A program made the position numbers and the translations under genes. A model generated the notes under the pieces. That model saw only the letters and a program-made list of their open reading frames with translations, did no database searches and was not told the DNA's origin. From Esteya vermicola (taxonomy: Eukaryota > Ascomycota > Sordariomycetes > Ophiostomatales > Ophiostomataceae), in NCBI GenBank assembly GCA_002778215.1, contig PCDM01000018.1, forward strand, positions 1,364,001 to 1,428,000: a stretch of 64,000 nucleotides of DNA, read 5' to 3'. Shown piece after piece: positions 10,964 to 21,672 of this stretch. Position 1 is the stretch's first letter. Every line of letters starts with the position of its first letter.

Positions 10964-11374
10964 TTTTGCGGCCTTCTCTGGGCGTCTGGTTATTCATGGT
11001 GGTGTAATCTCTTAATCATAATGAAGTACATACTTTTTTTGCAATACACTTGAACATACTTTCAGAATCATATGCATAATAGAATTGTGTGTCTGGGGAG
11101 CAAACGTTCCTGAAAGAAGCTCGAGATATGGCCCATGGGACAAAGCGCATGATACGACTGAATAGCATGAACAAGCAGAATAAAGAATCCCATACATTAG
11201 CATTCTTTGACTTGCCGGCTCCACAGACCAAGAAACTTACTTCATAAAGAAGTCACACTACTTTGTATACAGATAAATTTGTATGCTTACATCATAACAA
11301 AACCACAAAAAAATACATTTTCTCATATAAAAAAAAAGGAAAAAAAGGAAACTCCTAGTCAAATACAAAGTTGA
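10964..11374. other. intergenic, 3' flank of secreted protein and of tRNA
   Basis: AT-rich. Apart from the T-run that ends the tRNA transcript (listed separately), nothing was recognised. Confidence 0.5.
11329..11346 (-). terminator. RNA polymerase III terminator of the tRNA
   Basis: Two A-runs on the plus strand (T-runs on the minus strand) begin 29 nt beyond the tRNA 3' end; four or more T stop RNA polymerase III. Confidence 0.7.
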
Positions 11375-11446
11375 TGCCCACACACGGGATCGAACCGTGG
11401 ACCTCAGCATTACGAGTGCTGCGCTCTACCACTGAGCTATACGGGC
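11375..11446 (-). tRNA. tRNA-Thr (anticodon CGT)
   Basis: A complete 72-nt cloverleaf on the minus strand: 7-bp acceptor stem (GCCCGTA with TGTGGGC, two G-T pairs), D arm GCTC...GAGC, anticodon stem CAGCA/TGCTG around loop CTCGTAA, five-base variable loop, and T arm CACGG-TTCGATC-CCGTG. The discriminator base is A. Anticodon CGT reads ACG threonine codons. There is no intron. The A and B boxes lie inside the gene. Its 5' end is only 45 bp from the stop codon of the protein gene transcribed toward it on the same strand. Confidence 0.97.
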
Positions 11447-11491
11447 CAGGGCCAAAGTGGTGCGTATAATGGCTTCGCTGCTCACTAGCGC

Positions 11492-13156
11492 TTAAATGCA
11501 CATTGCTGCCAACATCTCCTCCACCTCCCAATCTGTGCCAGCTGCAGCCTCGCGCGTCCGATCTACAAATAACATCCAGGCATCAGTCGCAACACTCACG
11601 CGTCTCTGCAGCTGCGTTGGCTGAGAAACCGGGACAGATCTACGCTTCTCCGCGTCTGTAAATGTATCACTGCCAGTCCTGACACTGCCGTCGTCACCAC
11701 TCTCTTCATCGTCACCAACAATGGTCCTCCATCGTCTTGACGACCGTCCACTAGACGGGCTGCCATGGAACGAGATGCCCTGCATAGAAGACTGAGGTGA
11801 CGGCAGGCTTGTCAATGGTGGCGAAGCCACAGCCCTTCCCTCCTGCGCCTGGCTCAGGAAGCGCGCCCTGGCTCCGGTGAAGAGCGTCGTCAGATCCTGC
11901 AAGACCGGGCCGCCCAGCAGCAGGCCACTTCTCTCGAGACTCCTCTCGCTTCCTGGGTGCCCGGTCTGCAGTGCTGGCATCTGCTCTAGCCGCAGCCACG
12001 CACTAAACCTTTCAGCAAATCGCCGCCAAAACACTGGATTCAGCTCGTCGCCCGGCGCAAAGAAACGATCCTTGCCGTGGTCACTGCCACCACTATCCAT
12101 GGCAGCAGAGCCAGCACCACTGTCACCACCATCGCCACCACCACTGCTTCGACTATGGTGCGTGGCACGAATGGGAAAGGTGAGCAGGAGAATAATGAAA
12201 TGCGGCAATCGACGGCGCTTGAGAGAGCGGCCACATTTGGTCACCACAGCCGGATGAGCCAGAAGATGACCCAGCTGTATAAAGAGACCATTGCCGCCTC
12301 TGCTGTCTGATTGGACGTCTGATGGAGCAAAGGAAAAGCCGGGGATAGCCGCGATGGCATCCCAGAGCTCTTGAGCCGGAATGGGTGGCAGCAGGGTCGC
12401 CGAGGGCGTCGATGTTGCTATGGCTGCCCATTCTGAGCTGGCTTGCAGCATGAATGGCGCTAGCGACAGAGACGAGGCCAGGGGAAGAGAGGAAAGCGAA
12501 GATGGCCGCCGTCTCCGTCGCAAAAACTGCCGAGAAGGCAGCAGACGCCTTCCTGTCCGCTCAGTAGCAGGACGATCTGCGAGTCTCATCGACCAGTCAC
12601 GCCTACCCGTATTTGCACCCGAATTTATACTCGCTCGCGAGGTATGAGAATCCGGCCGAGCCTTGCCGATTCGTCCCCCAATCGTCAGCCGCAGACTTCC
12701 GTCGCCAGCTCGCGGCAGTGCAGCTGATCCTCTCTGCCTGGAAGTCTGCTGGCGCCATCGTGTACGACGCTGGGCATGTGACTGCAGCAGAATATCGTCG
12801 TCATCGTCCAGTAGACCGTCTGTGAGGGTGCTGTCCTGCGGCACGTCGTCATTGTCGTCATTGTCGTCATCGTCATAAAGTCCATTTCCCGCATGGCTCG
12901 CATCGTTGGCATTCTCGCTGTGGTCATAATCATTGGTTGGCAAGAGATGCTCAATAGCCAGGAAGCTGTCCATGGACAGGGCAATGCGGCTTCTCGTCTT
13001 CTTTGTGCGTGGTGAGGCATGGGAGTTCTTCCGTGGAGATCGAGGCAGCTGGGGCAGGCTGGTGCCGGCTGGCTGCTCACTCAAAGTCCTTGGTCGAATG
13101 GCCAGCGACGGGAACTGGAACGATGTGTTTCCTCCATGCTGGTCAAAATCGGGCAT
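11492..13156 (-). CDS. hypothetical protein, 554 residues, single exon
   Basis: One uninterrupted frame from the first ATG at 13156; the open frame reaches 13174 only through a TTG. The N-terminal third is polar and probably disordered, with a Ser/Pro/Arg-rich start, an acidic run of Asp and Asn (around 12840-12890) and a basic Arg-rich patch. The middle has more folded-looking segments (ELWDAIAAIPGFSFAP, GLFIQLGHLLAHPAVV) and one short hydrophobic stretch (HFIILLLTFPI). The end is a Ser-rich linker and a helical, charged C-terminus (WEVEEMLAAMCI). I recognise no family. Length and biased third-position codon use support a real gene. Its mRNA 3' end must run into or stop before the tRNA located 45 bp downstream. 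Confidence 0.75.
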   Translation of the reverse strand: MPDFDQHGGNTSFQFPSLAIRPRTLSEQPAGTSLPQLPRSPRKNSHASPRTKKTRSRIALSMDSFLAIEHLLPTNDYDHSENANDASHAGNGLYDDDDNDDNDDVPQDSTLTDGLLDDDDDILLQSHAQRRTRWRQQTSRQRGSAALPRAGDGSLRLTIGGRIGKARPDSHTSRASINSGANTGRRDWSMRLADRPATERTGRRLLPSRQFLRRRRRPSSLSSLPLASSLSLAPFMLQASSEWAAIATSTPSATLLPPIPAQELWDAIAAIPGFSFAPSDVQSDSRGGNGLFIQLGHLLAHPAVVTKCGRSLKRRRLPHFIILLLTFPIRATHHSRSSGGGDGGDSGAGSAAMDSGGSDHGKDRFFAPGDELNPVFWRRFAERFSAWLRLEQMPALQTGHPGSERSLERSGLLLGGPVLQDLTTLFTGARARFLSQAQEGRAVASPPLTSLPSPQSSMQGISFHGSPSSGRSSRRWRTIVGDDEESGDDGSVRTGSDTFTDAEKRRSVPVSQPTQLQRRVSVATDAWMLFVDRTREAAAGTDWEVEEMLAAMCI

Positions 13157-14198
13157 CGTCTCAGCCGAAAGCAAAGGGTGGCTGCGCTGAGTTGATCAGT
13201 CTCTGAGAGTTGCCAATGCATTTTACGCGTCGAGGAAACCATGATCATGTAGTCACGTGGACACGTGATCTAGATCACGTGTTTCTTTCTCTCTTCATAT
13301 TCTCTTTCAATATTTTTTCTTTCCTTTTCTGTTTCTTTTTCTTTCTCTCTTCTATTTAAAGTCTAAAATCAAATAAGTTGTCCGTCTGATAAGATATATA
13401 CAAGTGTCCAATTAGGGCCTCTCCTTTTGTCAACTAGCAAATATTCTGCCAGACTGACGACATTGAATGTCGTGATGACGGGCAATCTTGCTTTTATTCG
13501 CAGTCCCATTGAAAATGATGTGATATGGCTGCGTATTAGCAAAGTTATGTCGACAAATATTGTCTGACCGTTTCTAGTATGATTCTTGCCTCCCCTTTTC
13601 CACGCCAATGGCGTCGGCGAGAAAACAAGCAATACAGCCGAAGCTTGTTTCTCCCTTTTCCTCTTTTTCCCCTTTTTCCTCTTCTCTTTTTATTCTCTTC
13701 TCCACTTGGTTTTCTGATTTTTATGCCATCACTTCAGTATTCATACGGGAATGTACTATACATAGGTCTCTACCATACATGGTAGGATGGACCCTAGAGA
13801 ATAGCTCTGCTCATCCATGTGTGTAGTCGTAATTCCACTGCGTACTCCTACCCGTTTGGGCCAGAAGACGGGATATGCCTCGGATGTGGCCAATACTACT
13901 TCGTACTGAGAGGGGGGGGGCCTTTTGGGTGAAGGGTGGCCACGCAAGATATCAGACGGTCCACGTGCTTTGCTTGAACGATGAACCAAATATGTGGGCA
14001 GTATGGAGAGGAACGATGGGGAAAAAAGCGCAAGAAATATCTGAAGGATGGATATATGAACCTCTTTCATGCCATGGTATTTCTAGTCTGTCGTCTTGTA
14101 TGCTGCCACTTTTTCCACAGCTGGTTGCTTCAAAACATAGACCCATTGTCACGAACAGGAGCCCATTCTTTACGAGACTTTATTCGAGAAGCATAAAC
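13157..14198. other. divergent intergenic spacer
   Basis: Between the minus-strand hypothetical gene and the plus-strand permease. The left end carries the CACGTG cluster described separately. The rest is pyrimidine-rich and then ordinary sequence with no recognised exon. Confidence 0.5.
13252..13280. promoter_or_regulatory. triple CACGTG element with a 20-bp perfect palindrome
   Basis: TCACGTG at 13252-13258 is followed by the perfect palindrome CACGTGATCTAGATCACGTG at 13261-13280. This gives three E-boxes, each in the RTCACGTG context bound by Cbf1/CPF1-type bHLH factors. It lies about 100 bp upstream of the ATG at 13156, so it most likely serves that gene. Confidence 0.65.
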
Positions 14199-16189
14199 AT
14201 GTCGACCGCAGCAGAGCCACCTGTCGTGGCCGCCGCCCAGGACAAGAGGGCCGAAAAGGGGCATGGAGTGACAGACGACGTCAACTTCTCGTCATCCGAT
14301 GATGGCCACGAGTACAGCCGAAATACCAACCCATTTGCCGATGCGGCCGTCGCCGAGCACTGGCGGAATGTATATGAAAAATCACACTACGAATGCCGCC
14401 ATGTGTTTGATCCGGAGGCATCCTGGACAGAGGAAGAGGAACGCCGCATCGTGCGCAAGTTGGATTGGCACGTGTGTTTATGGGCAGTGCGTTTTTCTTG
14501 TCTGTTGTCTGTTGTCTGTTGATTGTCTCCATGACTTCTCTAACTCTCAGCGCAGTGCATCATGTTCTTCGGCCTTCAGGTGGACCGTGGCAACCTATCT
14601 CAGGCCGTCGCAGACAACTTCCTCAAGGACTTGCACCTGACGACCAATGGTGAGCTGTCTGGACCCTGGCAAACTCGAGTGAGGTGAAACGTTGTCGTCT
14701 AACAGTGCAGATTACAACTATGGAAACACCGTTTTTCTCTTCTCCTTTCTCATTGCCGAGCTGCCCTCGCAGCTCGTGTCCAAAAAGATCGGCCCTGACC
14801 GCTGGATTCCCATGCAGATGGTGCTGTGGTCCGTTGTGGCCATCTCGCAGTGCGCCCTGTCTGGCCGCACCTCCTTCTTGTGCACGCGCAGCCTGCTGGG
14901 ACTGCTCGAGGGCGGCTTCATCCCCGACATTGTCCTCTGGCTGTCGTATTTCTACACCTCCCGCGAGCTGCCCGTCCGCCTCAGCTACTTCTGGACCGCC
15001 CTCTCCACCACCACCATCATTACCTCGCTTCTCGCCTTTGCTCTGCTGCACCTCCGCGGCGTCCATGGCTGGGCCGGCTGGCGCTGGCTCTTTCTGGTCG
15101 AGGGCCTCATCACGCTGACCGTCGGCCTCGCGTCCTTTTTTCTCATGCCGGCCTCGGCCGTCCAGACAAAGGCCTGGTACCGCCCCAACGGCTGGTTCAC
15201 GGACCGCGAGGTCACCATTGTCGTCAACCGCGTCCTCCGCGACGACCCCTCCAAGGGCGACATGCACAACCGCCAAGCCGTCACGCCCCGCCGTCTCTGG
15301 GAGGCCATGAAGGACTACGATCTCTGGCCTCTGTACGCCATTGGTCTCGTGGCCTACATTCCCCAGACTCCCAGCAACACGTACTTCACTCTCATTCTCA
15401 AGCAGGTCGGCTTCAGCACGTTCAACGTCAACCTCTTGACGATTCCCTCGGTGCGTATTTTCTTCTCCCGTCCTTGGCCGGGTCCTCCCTGCTCACCCCT
15501 TTTATTAGAACGTCCTTCACATTATCAATCTCCTCATCATTACGCGCCTCTCCGACTACTTTAAAGAGCGGACCTTTGTCTCCATGCTCCAGCCCTTTTG
15601 GACTCTTCCGTGTGTCCTGGCCCTGCGCTTCTGGCCGGGCACCATGACCAACTCTTGGGGCACATACGCCCTGGTTCTCGTTCTCGAGTCGTACCCCTAC
15701 TGCCGTAGGTGCATTTTTCTATTTTTCCCTCTATTCTTCTCTCGGTCAGAGCCATGGCTTCCACGATTATGCTGACATGATCATAGACGCCATCCTCGTC
15801 GGCTGGACATCCCGGAATGCCAACAATGTCGGAGCCCGGTCGGTATCAGCAGCCTTGTACAATGTGAGCTAGCTCTTCCTCGTCCCCCTATGTTTTGTTT
15901 GTTCTTTCTCTCACAGTCACCATAGATGTCGGTCCAGATTGGCAACATCGGAGCCTCGTACATCTACCGAGAAGATGACAAGCCGCTGTACCACCGCGGC
16001 AACCAGAACCTGATCATTATCAACTGTCTCTCCATCGGCGTCTTTCTAGCGACCAAGGCCTACTACATCTTCCGCAACAAGCAGCGCGAGAGGCAGTGGA
16101 ACGCGCTGTCTCCAGAAGAGCAGGTGGCCTATATCAAAAACACAAAGATCCAGGGGAGTCGGCGGCTAGACTTTCGATTTGCACACTGA
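14199..16189 (+). CDS. MFS permease of the allantoate/nicotinate anion symporter family, six exons
   Basis: Exons 14199..14486, 14556..14649, 14711..15450, 15509..15704, 15787..15863 and 15926..16189 give 552 residues. All five introns (58-82 bp) have GT..AG ends and keep frame; the first has a CTAAC branch site. The N-terminal 95 or so residues are cytosolic. The family core starts with WACIMFFGLQVDRGNLSQAV in span 1, then LPSQLVSKKIGPDRWIP between spans 2 and 3, and ends with a C-terminal FRNKQRERQWN tail. These match the anion:cation symporter family (Dal5 allantoate, Tna1 nicotinate, Seo1). The substrate cannot be read from sequence. Expected location is the plasma membrane. Confidence 0.92.
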
Positions 16190-16832
16190 GTTTGTTCGTT
16201 GCTTGTTTCATGATAGACCGCCTGTCCCGTTAAAAAATGTATATACTCTCCTTTACATGGAAGAAAGAAATGAATACAGAATGTGAGAATCACGCATAGT
16301 CCGTTTCTAGTCAGTCGCATCCAACGCAGCTCCAGGCTGATGTGTGTGGGGTTGAACAGCGCCTGGCCACTCCTCTCTTCGTCTCTCATCACATTATGCA
16401 CTGTCAATCACCCTGCATCATGTACGAGTAGCGCCAATAGACCGGTCGGTTTCCCCAAACGAGACACGGGCTGTTCAGAGCCAGAGGAATGCAACCCTAG
16501 CCGCCGATGAGAAGGGGGTGTGGAGAGGACATGTGCGCTATAAAGCACCACTAAACATCACAAAAAGTGTCTCACAGCCCCGTCGGCGTCCCGTCCCCTG
16601 CCCTAGCCGCTGAAGAGATACTCCGTGCTCGTAGGATGGACATGGGAGGATGGTGGACGTCTGTGGGACACTCAACGCACTGGCCTGGTCGAGTGGGATG
16701 GTCGTCCTCTTCTCAGTGACTTGTCCTCTCTCTCCTCGGTAGCCAAAAGTCGCTTTCAGACAGGAACGGGGGACAGGAGAGCAGAGTTTCCCTAAACAAC
16801 TCGCTAAATCTACAGGAAAATCAAAACAGGAC
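16190..16832. other. intergenic spacer
   Basis: Between the permease and the HeLo-like gene, both on the plus strand. No exon was recognised; it should hold the 3' flank of one and the promoter of the other. Confidence 0.5.
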
Positions 16833-18800
16833 ATGGCTGAATTCGGGCTGGCAGTCGCTGGCCTGGCCGTGGCGATTCCCACCATCATCGAGCCGACCCT
16901 TCGCACCGTCCAGTTCATTCGTGAGACCCTCGAGAACTACAAGAAATCAGACGTCATCCACGCCCGTCTCATTCTGCGTCTGGACCTGCACCTCGTCCAG
17001 ATTGCCAACCTCGCCATTTTCATCTACGGACCAGCCGAGGAGGGCCAGATTACAACCACCACCACCACCACCAGCCATGGCCACAGGACGGCACAAGAGG
17101 CCACCGGTAGAAGAAGCAATGGCAGTCTGGCAGCGTCGCTGGACCCGACGTCTCACGCCGTTCTGGTGCGTGTCCTGACGACGCTCGACTGCATCCTCGA
17201 GGACTTTATTCAAAAGCTGGGGCCGCCCCTGGACCTGCGCAGCCACAAGCTCTCCAACCGGATGCGCCGCTTCGTCACGGCCATGCAGGGCCGCAGCAGC
17301 CACCTCTACCACCTGCTGCACGAGCTCGAGTCCTGGGAGCGCTACTTTAGCAACGTCATCTTCTCAGCCTGTCTAGCCTCTGGCCGGCAGCTGCCCCTGG
17401 GCCTGGGTGTGCCTCCAGAAATCGGCCCCAACGGCACACGCGAGGTAGTCATGGCCGATGCTCATGATGCTCACGACGCTCACCCGCCCGCCCCCGAGCC
17501 GACGAGTGCCGACACACGCTCCCTTGCCGTCGACCTCGCCACGCTCATCCAGCACTGCTGTGTCGCCGTCCAGCCGCTCCAGAATGCACCGCGTCTCCGT
17601 CTGACTGCCCTGCCTCGCTCAGACTGTGTCCGCGTCGCCTACACGGCGCTCCTGCAATACCGCACCCCCTCCTCTGCCGCTCCGTCCCCCTCTCCCTCGT
17701 CTCCGGGCGCCTCCTACTTCCTCGAGATCCACCGCCCCAACAAGGTCCATCTGACCGACACCCGCACGCGCGACATTGCAGCCTTTCTGCACTGGGCCAA
17801 CCCCCGTCTCGTGGCTCTGCTGCCCTGCCGCGGCTTCTCCATCGAGAAGAGCGAGCCCGGCAGCGATCTGCCCGACGAGCACACGCTCGTCTTTGATATG
17901 CCGCCAGGGCTGTCGCGGCCACGCTCCCTGCGAGAAGCGCTGCTCGACGCTCGCAACACGGTCAAGCACGCCCTGGACGAGCGGCTCGGTCTCATGAAGA
18001 GGCTGGCGTCAGCGCTCCTCTTCATCCACACGGCCAACCACCTGCACAAGAGCATCCGTGCCGACAACGTCGTGCTGCTGCAGCCCGAGACGGAGCAGCA
18101 GGAGCAGAGAGAGGTCTATATGCGCCTCTCCCAGCTGGAAGAGAGCGGGCGGAGCGACAACAACGGCAACAACGGCAACGACAGCCGAGAGGGCAGCGTC
18201 CTGCTTCACTCTCAGCATCCCAGGATCCTGGGTGAGCCATTCCTCGTCGGCTTCGACATTAGCCGTCCGACGGGCATGAACTCGATGATGCTCGTCACCA
18301 ATGCGCTTCACCAAAAGTACTACCTGCCGGTAGACCGCCAGGACAGGCCATCACGTCCGCACAGCATGCTCGACGACGTCTACTCACTCGGCGTGCTCTT
18401 TCTCGAGATTGCCCTGTGGCAGTCCTTTGTGCGCTTCGAGCCCGACAGCCAGCGAGACAGCAGCCGGCCGGCTATCCCTCGCACAGCCGCTCCCGAGAGC
18501 GGCGGCTCGTGGGTTGCCTCGATCCTGATGCTCGACGAGGACGACACTCTCGTGTCCGCGCAGGAGGTCCACAGACGTCTCATCAGCCTCGCTCAAAAGG
18601 ACGTCGCTCGCAGCATGGGCTCCATCGTCTCCGGCATCATCGTCGCCTGTCTCACCTGTCTCAACACGCTGGAGGACGACCATGGGTCTTCCTGGACCTC
18701 TTTTGGCAAGTGGGATGACCTTGCGGACAAGGACGGCATCGTCGTCGGCCAGGCCTACATCCGCAAGGTCATTATGATACTTGAGACGGTGTCGTTGTAA
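16833..18800 (+). CDS. HeLo-like N-terminal domain with C-terminal pseudokinase, 655 residues
   Basis: Single exon. The N-terminus (MAEFGLAVAGLAVAIPTIIEP) and the long helical region up to about residue 190 resemble the HeLo/HeLo-like helical domains that start many fungal incompatibility and cell-death proteins. From about residue 330 the protein follows a protein-kinase plan with lost catalytic residues: HKSIRADN at ~405 where active kinases have HRDxKxxN, VGFDISR at ~472 where DFG is expected, but an intact scaffold motif DDVYSLGVLFLEIALW at ~514. It should therefore bind rather than phosphorylate. A His/Asp/Ala repeat (about residues 210-220) and a Ser/Pro linker join the halves. Overall order recalls the helical-bundle plus pseudokinase arrangement of MLKL-type death effectors. 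The role is inference; the degenerate kinase fold is seen in the sequence. Confidence 0.72.
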   Translation: MAEFGLAVAGLAVAIPTIIEPTLRTVQFIRETLENYKKSDVIHARLILRLDLHLVQIANLAIFIYGPAEEGQITTTTTTTSHGHRTAQEATGRRSNGSLAASLDPTSHAVLVRVLTTLDCILEDFIQKLGPPLDLRSHKLSNRMRRFVTAMQGRSSHLYHLLHELESWERYFSNVIFSACLASGRQLPLGLGVPPEIGPNGTREVVMADAHDAHDAHPPAPEPTSADTRSLAVDLATLIQHCCVAVQPLQNAPRLRLTALPRSDCVRVAYTALLQYRTPSSAAPSPSPSSPGASYFLEIHRPNKVHLTDTRTRDIAAFLHWANPRLVALLPCRGFSIEKSEPGSDLPDEHTLVFDMPPGLSRPRSLREALLDARNTVKHALDERLGLMKRLASALLFIHTANHLHKSIRADNVVLLQPETEQQEQREVYMRLSQLEESGRSDNNGNNGNDSREGSVLLHSQHPRILGEPFLVGFDISRPTGMNSMMLVTNALHQKYYLPVDRQDRPSRPHSMLDDVYSLGVLFLEIALWQSFVRFEPDSQRDSSRPAIPRTAAPESGGSWVASILMLDEDDTLVSAQEVHRRLISLAQKDVARSMGSIVSGIIVACLTCLNTLEDDHGSSWTSFGKWDDLADKDGIVVGQAYIRKVIMILETVSL

Positions 18801-18895
18801 AAGTAGTACAGCTTGAAACTAAATTATCCTCTGCATGTTCTATTTTTTTTATTTTTGTTTTCTTCAATATAAATGTACGGATCTTGCTACATGAC

Positions 18896-20722
18896 CTATC
18901 CCTGGACGATCTTGGCAACCACTTCTGCGGCGGCAACCGTGTCCTCGTCACGAAAGTGCTTGCCGACAAGCTGTAGGCCGATGGGAGCATTGTTGAGAAG
19001 CTCGGGGTTGTCTGCAGAGACGGTTAGCACTAGCATGGCACCCTCTGCCCTGTCTTGGCTATACGTACACTTTTTGTATTCAGTCTCGTCCTCTTGGGAG
19101 CGCGGCTTGTAGTCGGCATCAACGGCGTCGACAGCCGGGTCCACACGGAGTCCAGTCGGGAAGATCACACAGGGCTGGTCGAGGACGTTCCAGATCGACG
19201 TGTATCCCCAGTATCGGATGCTGGCGAGCTCGGCGCCGGCACTGAGGTAGGTGGGACAGAGGATGAAATCCACGCCGCGCTCCTTCATCACGCGGTGGTA
19301 TCTAGAGACGTGTCAGTCGGGGGGGAATCCGCAATCAGGATGAGACGGCCGGGCAACGACAGAAACCTACTCGGCACGGTATGTCTCGCGGCGTCTGTTG
19401 AGCGCCCAGTTCTGTGGGATCGTCAGGGGCTCCTTGGACGAGAAATCAAAGGCCCACTGCGTCAGGGGCGCAATGGGCTCGCCGCCTTTGAGCAGCAGGC
19501 CCATCTGTGATTTGGCGCCGTCGGGAAAGTAGAGAGCACTGATAATGTCCCAGCCTTCCTTGTGGTTAAAGGGCTCAAAGTCTACGACGTTGACCCCGGC
19601 CGCCTTTAGTTTTTCTGCAGCGTATTTCAGGCCACGAAGTATGGGTGGGTGAGGGTGGACAATTCTGGCTGTCAGAAACACGATCTAAGGGGACTTTTCG
19701 GAGGGGGAGAGAGGGGGGGGGGGGAGAGAAAGAAAGAGAGAAAGAAAGAATTACCCGTCGTCCCAAATAATGCCAACAGTAAAACTCGTAACGTCTGGTG
19801 GTGCCAGTGTCTTCCAAGGCAGCGGCACGAGCGACGTCTCTTCGTCCCAGGGCTCGCCGCCGATGAGGACCTTTTGAAAAAGGTTGATGTCGGCCACGCT
19901 GTTTGTGAGAGGCCCAATGACGCTGCGGATGCTCTCCTGGCTGTCCCCCGGCAGGGTGGCGCCCTTGTAGGGGTTGCGCAGGGCCGTTGGGCGAAGACCA
20001 AACGTGCCACAGAGGGCGGCAGGGGCCCGGATAGAGCCGCCAATGTCGGTGCCAATGCCCATGACGGCGCAGTGGAGGCTGATCGAGGCCCCCTCGCCGC
20101 CGCTCGAGCCGCCTGGCGTCAGTTTGCGGTTGTGGGGGTTGCAGGTCGTGCCCGTGAGGTAGTTGGCACAGTCGAGGTGCATCAGCGTCTGCGGTTGGTT
20201 CGTCCGCACGTGAAATACGGCGCCGGCAGCGGCCAGGATGCGCAGGATGAGGGCGTCCTCGGCCAGGACGTTGTCGCAGAGAGCCACGTACGTGCCGTGC
20301 GTCACCCGGCCCTTCATGCCGACGTGCTCCTTGACCGAGATGGGCAGGCCGTGCAGGGGGCCGACCGTCTTGCCCGTCTCTTGAAAGTGTGCGTCGAGGG
20401 CGGCAGCCCTGGCGAGGGCATCCTCGACCAGAAACTCTGTGGCAAAATTGACCATTTGGTGGGCTACATGCGCGCGCTTCAAAAAGGCCGTCATCGTCTC
20501 GACGGCCGTCAGCGTGCCGGCAGCCATCTGGGCCACAAGATCGCTGCCTCCCGTGTGCACGAGCTCCTGCTCGCGGGCCGTCAGCAGCGGGCAGGCGTCT
20601 AGAAAAGGCACCACGTCCAGGACATCCGGACCTGGCAGCTGGTCGGCCGGCAGCAGCCACTCGGGCTTACAAGAGTCACGGAGGACTTTTTGGCGCTGTT
20701 CGGCAACATCTTGCCAAGTCAT
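18896..20722 (-). CDS. amidase-signature hydrolase (fungal amidase), four exons
   Basis: Exons in gene order: 19755..20722, 19371..19664, 19069..19301, 18896..19011; 536 residues. Introns are 90, 69 and 57 bp. The Lys-Ser-Ser catalytic set is visible: Lys in GLPISVKEHVG, cis-Ser in GGSSGGEGA and nucleophile Ser in GTDIGGSIRAPA. The C-terminal part shows the family segments WDDGIVHPHPPI, GVDFILCPTY and NNAPIGLQLVG. These enzymes release ammonia from small carboxamides; in fungi the group includes acetamidase and general amidases, and the substrate is not predictable here. Intron 1 contains a long G-run with GAAA repeats. It converges with the HeLo-like gene, with only 95 bp between stop codons. 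Confidence 0.93.
19701..19750. repeat. G-run and GAAA-type purine repeat in amidase intron 1
   Basis: A run of a dozen G followed by GAGA/GAAA repeats on the plus strand; in the transcript (minus strand) this reads as a pyrimidine tract. Confidence 0.85.
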
Positions 20723-21672
20723 GATGAGAGATGATGATTGCGAAAGAGGGGGGAGGGCTTGATATGGAGGGGGGCAGAGGAACGGAAAATAAAAAATAAA
20801 TAAAAAATAAAAAGATCAAAAGATCAAAAGGACGGATGCACCGGGGAAAATGAGAGAAAAGGTATCCATCCACCAGCATTATGTGCTTGTAAGCAGGATG
20901 CAACTGCACGACTGTGAACGGACCTCTCAGTCCCGATCCGCCTTTGATTTCCCCTCTCCCGATAGGAAATATGTCCGAGTCGGAGCAGCTAATAAGCTGT
21001 GCTGCCATGCATGCACTATAGACTATATATCCTTATCTTTCAAGGACTCGGATCCGCATCGGACCGGCCAATGAGAACAGAGAGCGAGAGCAAGGCTTGG
21101 TTGCAAGCAGAAACCCGTCGAAAAAAGTCTAGCGTTGTGAAACGATACAGACGAAGTGGATGCATACACGATATTGTCCTGTCCGGCTCGATGGTTGTTT
21201 GATTTTTGTGCTCCAGTGTGCACGTTTATTTCGATTCTAGAACAAAAAGGACAACAAAATGCCATTGATAAATATGAAAAATCCCAGGAATTCCGTATTC
21301 TGATTCCTCCCCCTTGCGCCTGAACAAGCAAAAACCATACAGTGCTGTCCCGCAAACGAGCAAACTCGCTGAATTCATTCGCTAGAGCTCGCTAGAACAT
21401 AATAATACTACAAGCTCAAAACGCATCACATGTTAGTCCTGAAATACGAGACAGACATTGCCGAAGAGACAAAGAAACGAAAAAAAGAAGAGACGACAAT
21501 GGCCAAAATCAGAATGGGTATGTTTTTCTCAAGCAAAAGCAGAGCTCTTGTCAAGTACAATCATAGCGAAAAAAGAAACATCATGGTAGCCACAAGAAAG
21601 TAGAGAGGGAGACGCCGTAAAGAAGTGGGAAAATAACACAATGACATACCAAGGAGTGATGAAATTGGTGCT
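20723..21672. other. intergenic, amidase upstream region
   Basis: About 950 bp between two minus-strand genes. It should hold the amidase promoter and the SVP26 3' flank. No exon was recognised. Confidence 0.5.

Noticed and set aside
19649..20602. 317-codon plus-strand frame
   Set aside because: Antisense of amidase exon 1 and intron 1.
14199..20722. Permease, HeLo-like gene and amidase as a nitrogen-uptake cluster
   Set aside because: A permease of the allantoate family near an amidase is suggestive, but the HeLo-like gene lies between, orientations differ and no shared regulatory site (such as paired GATA motifs) was identified.
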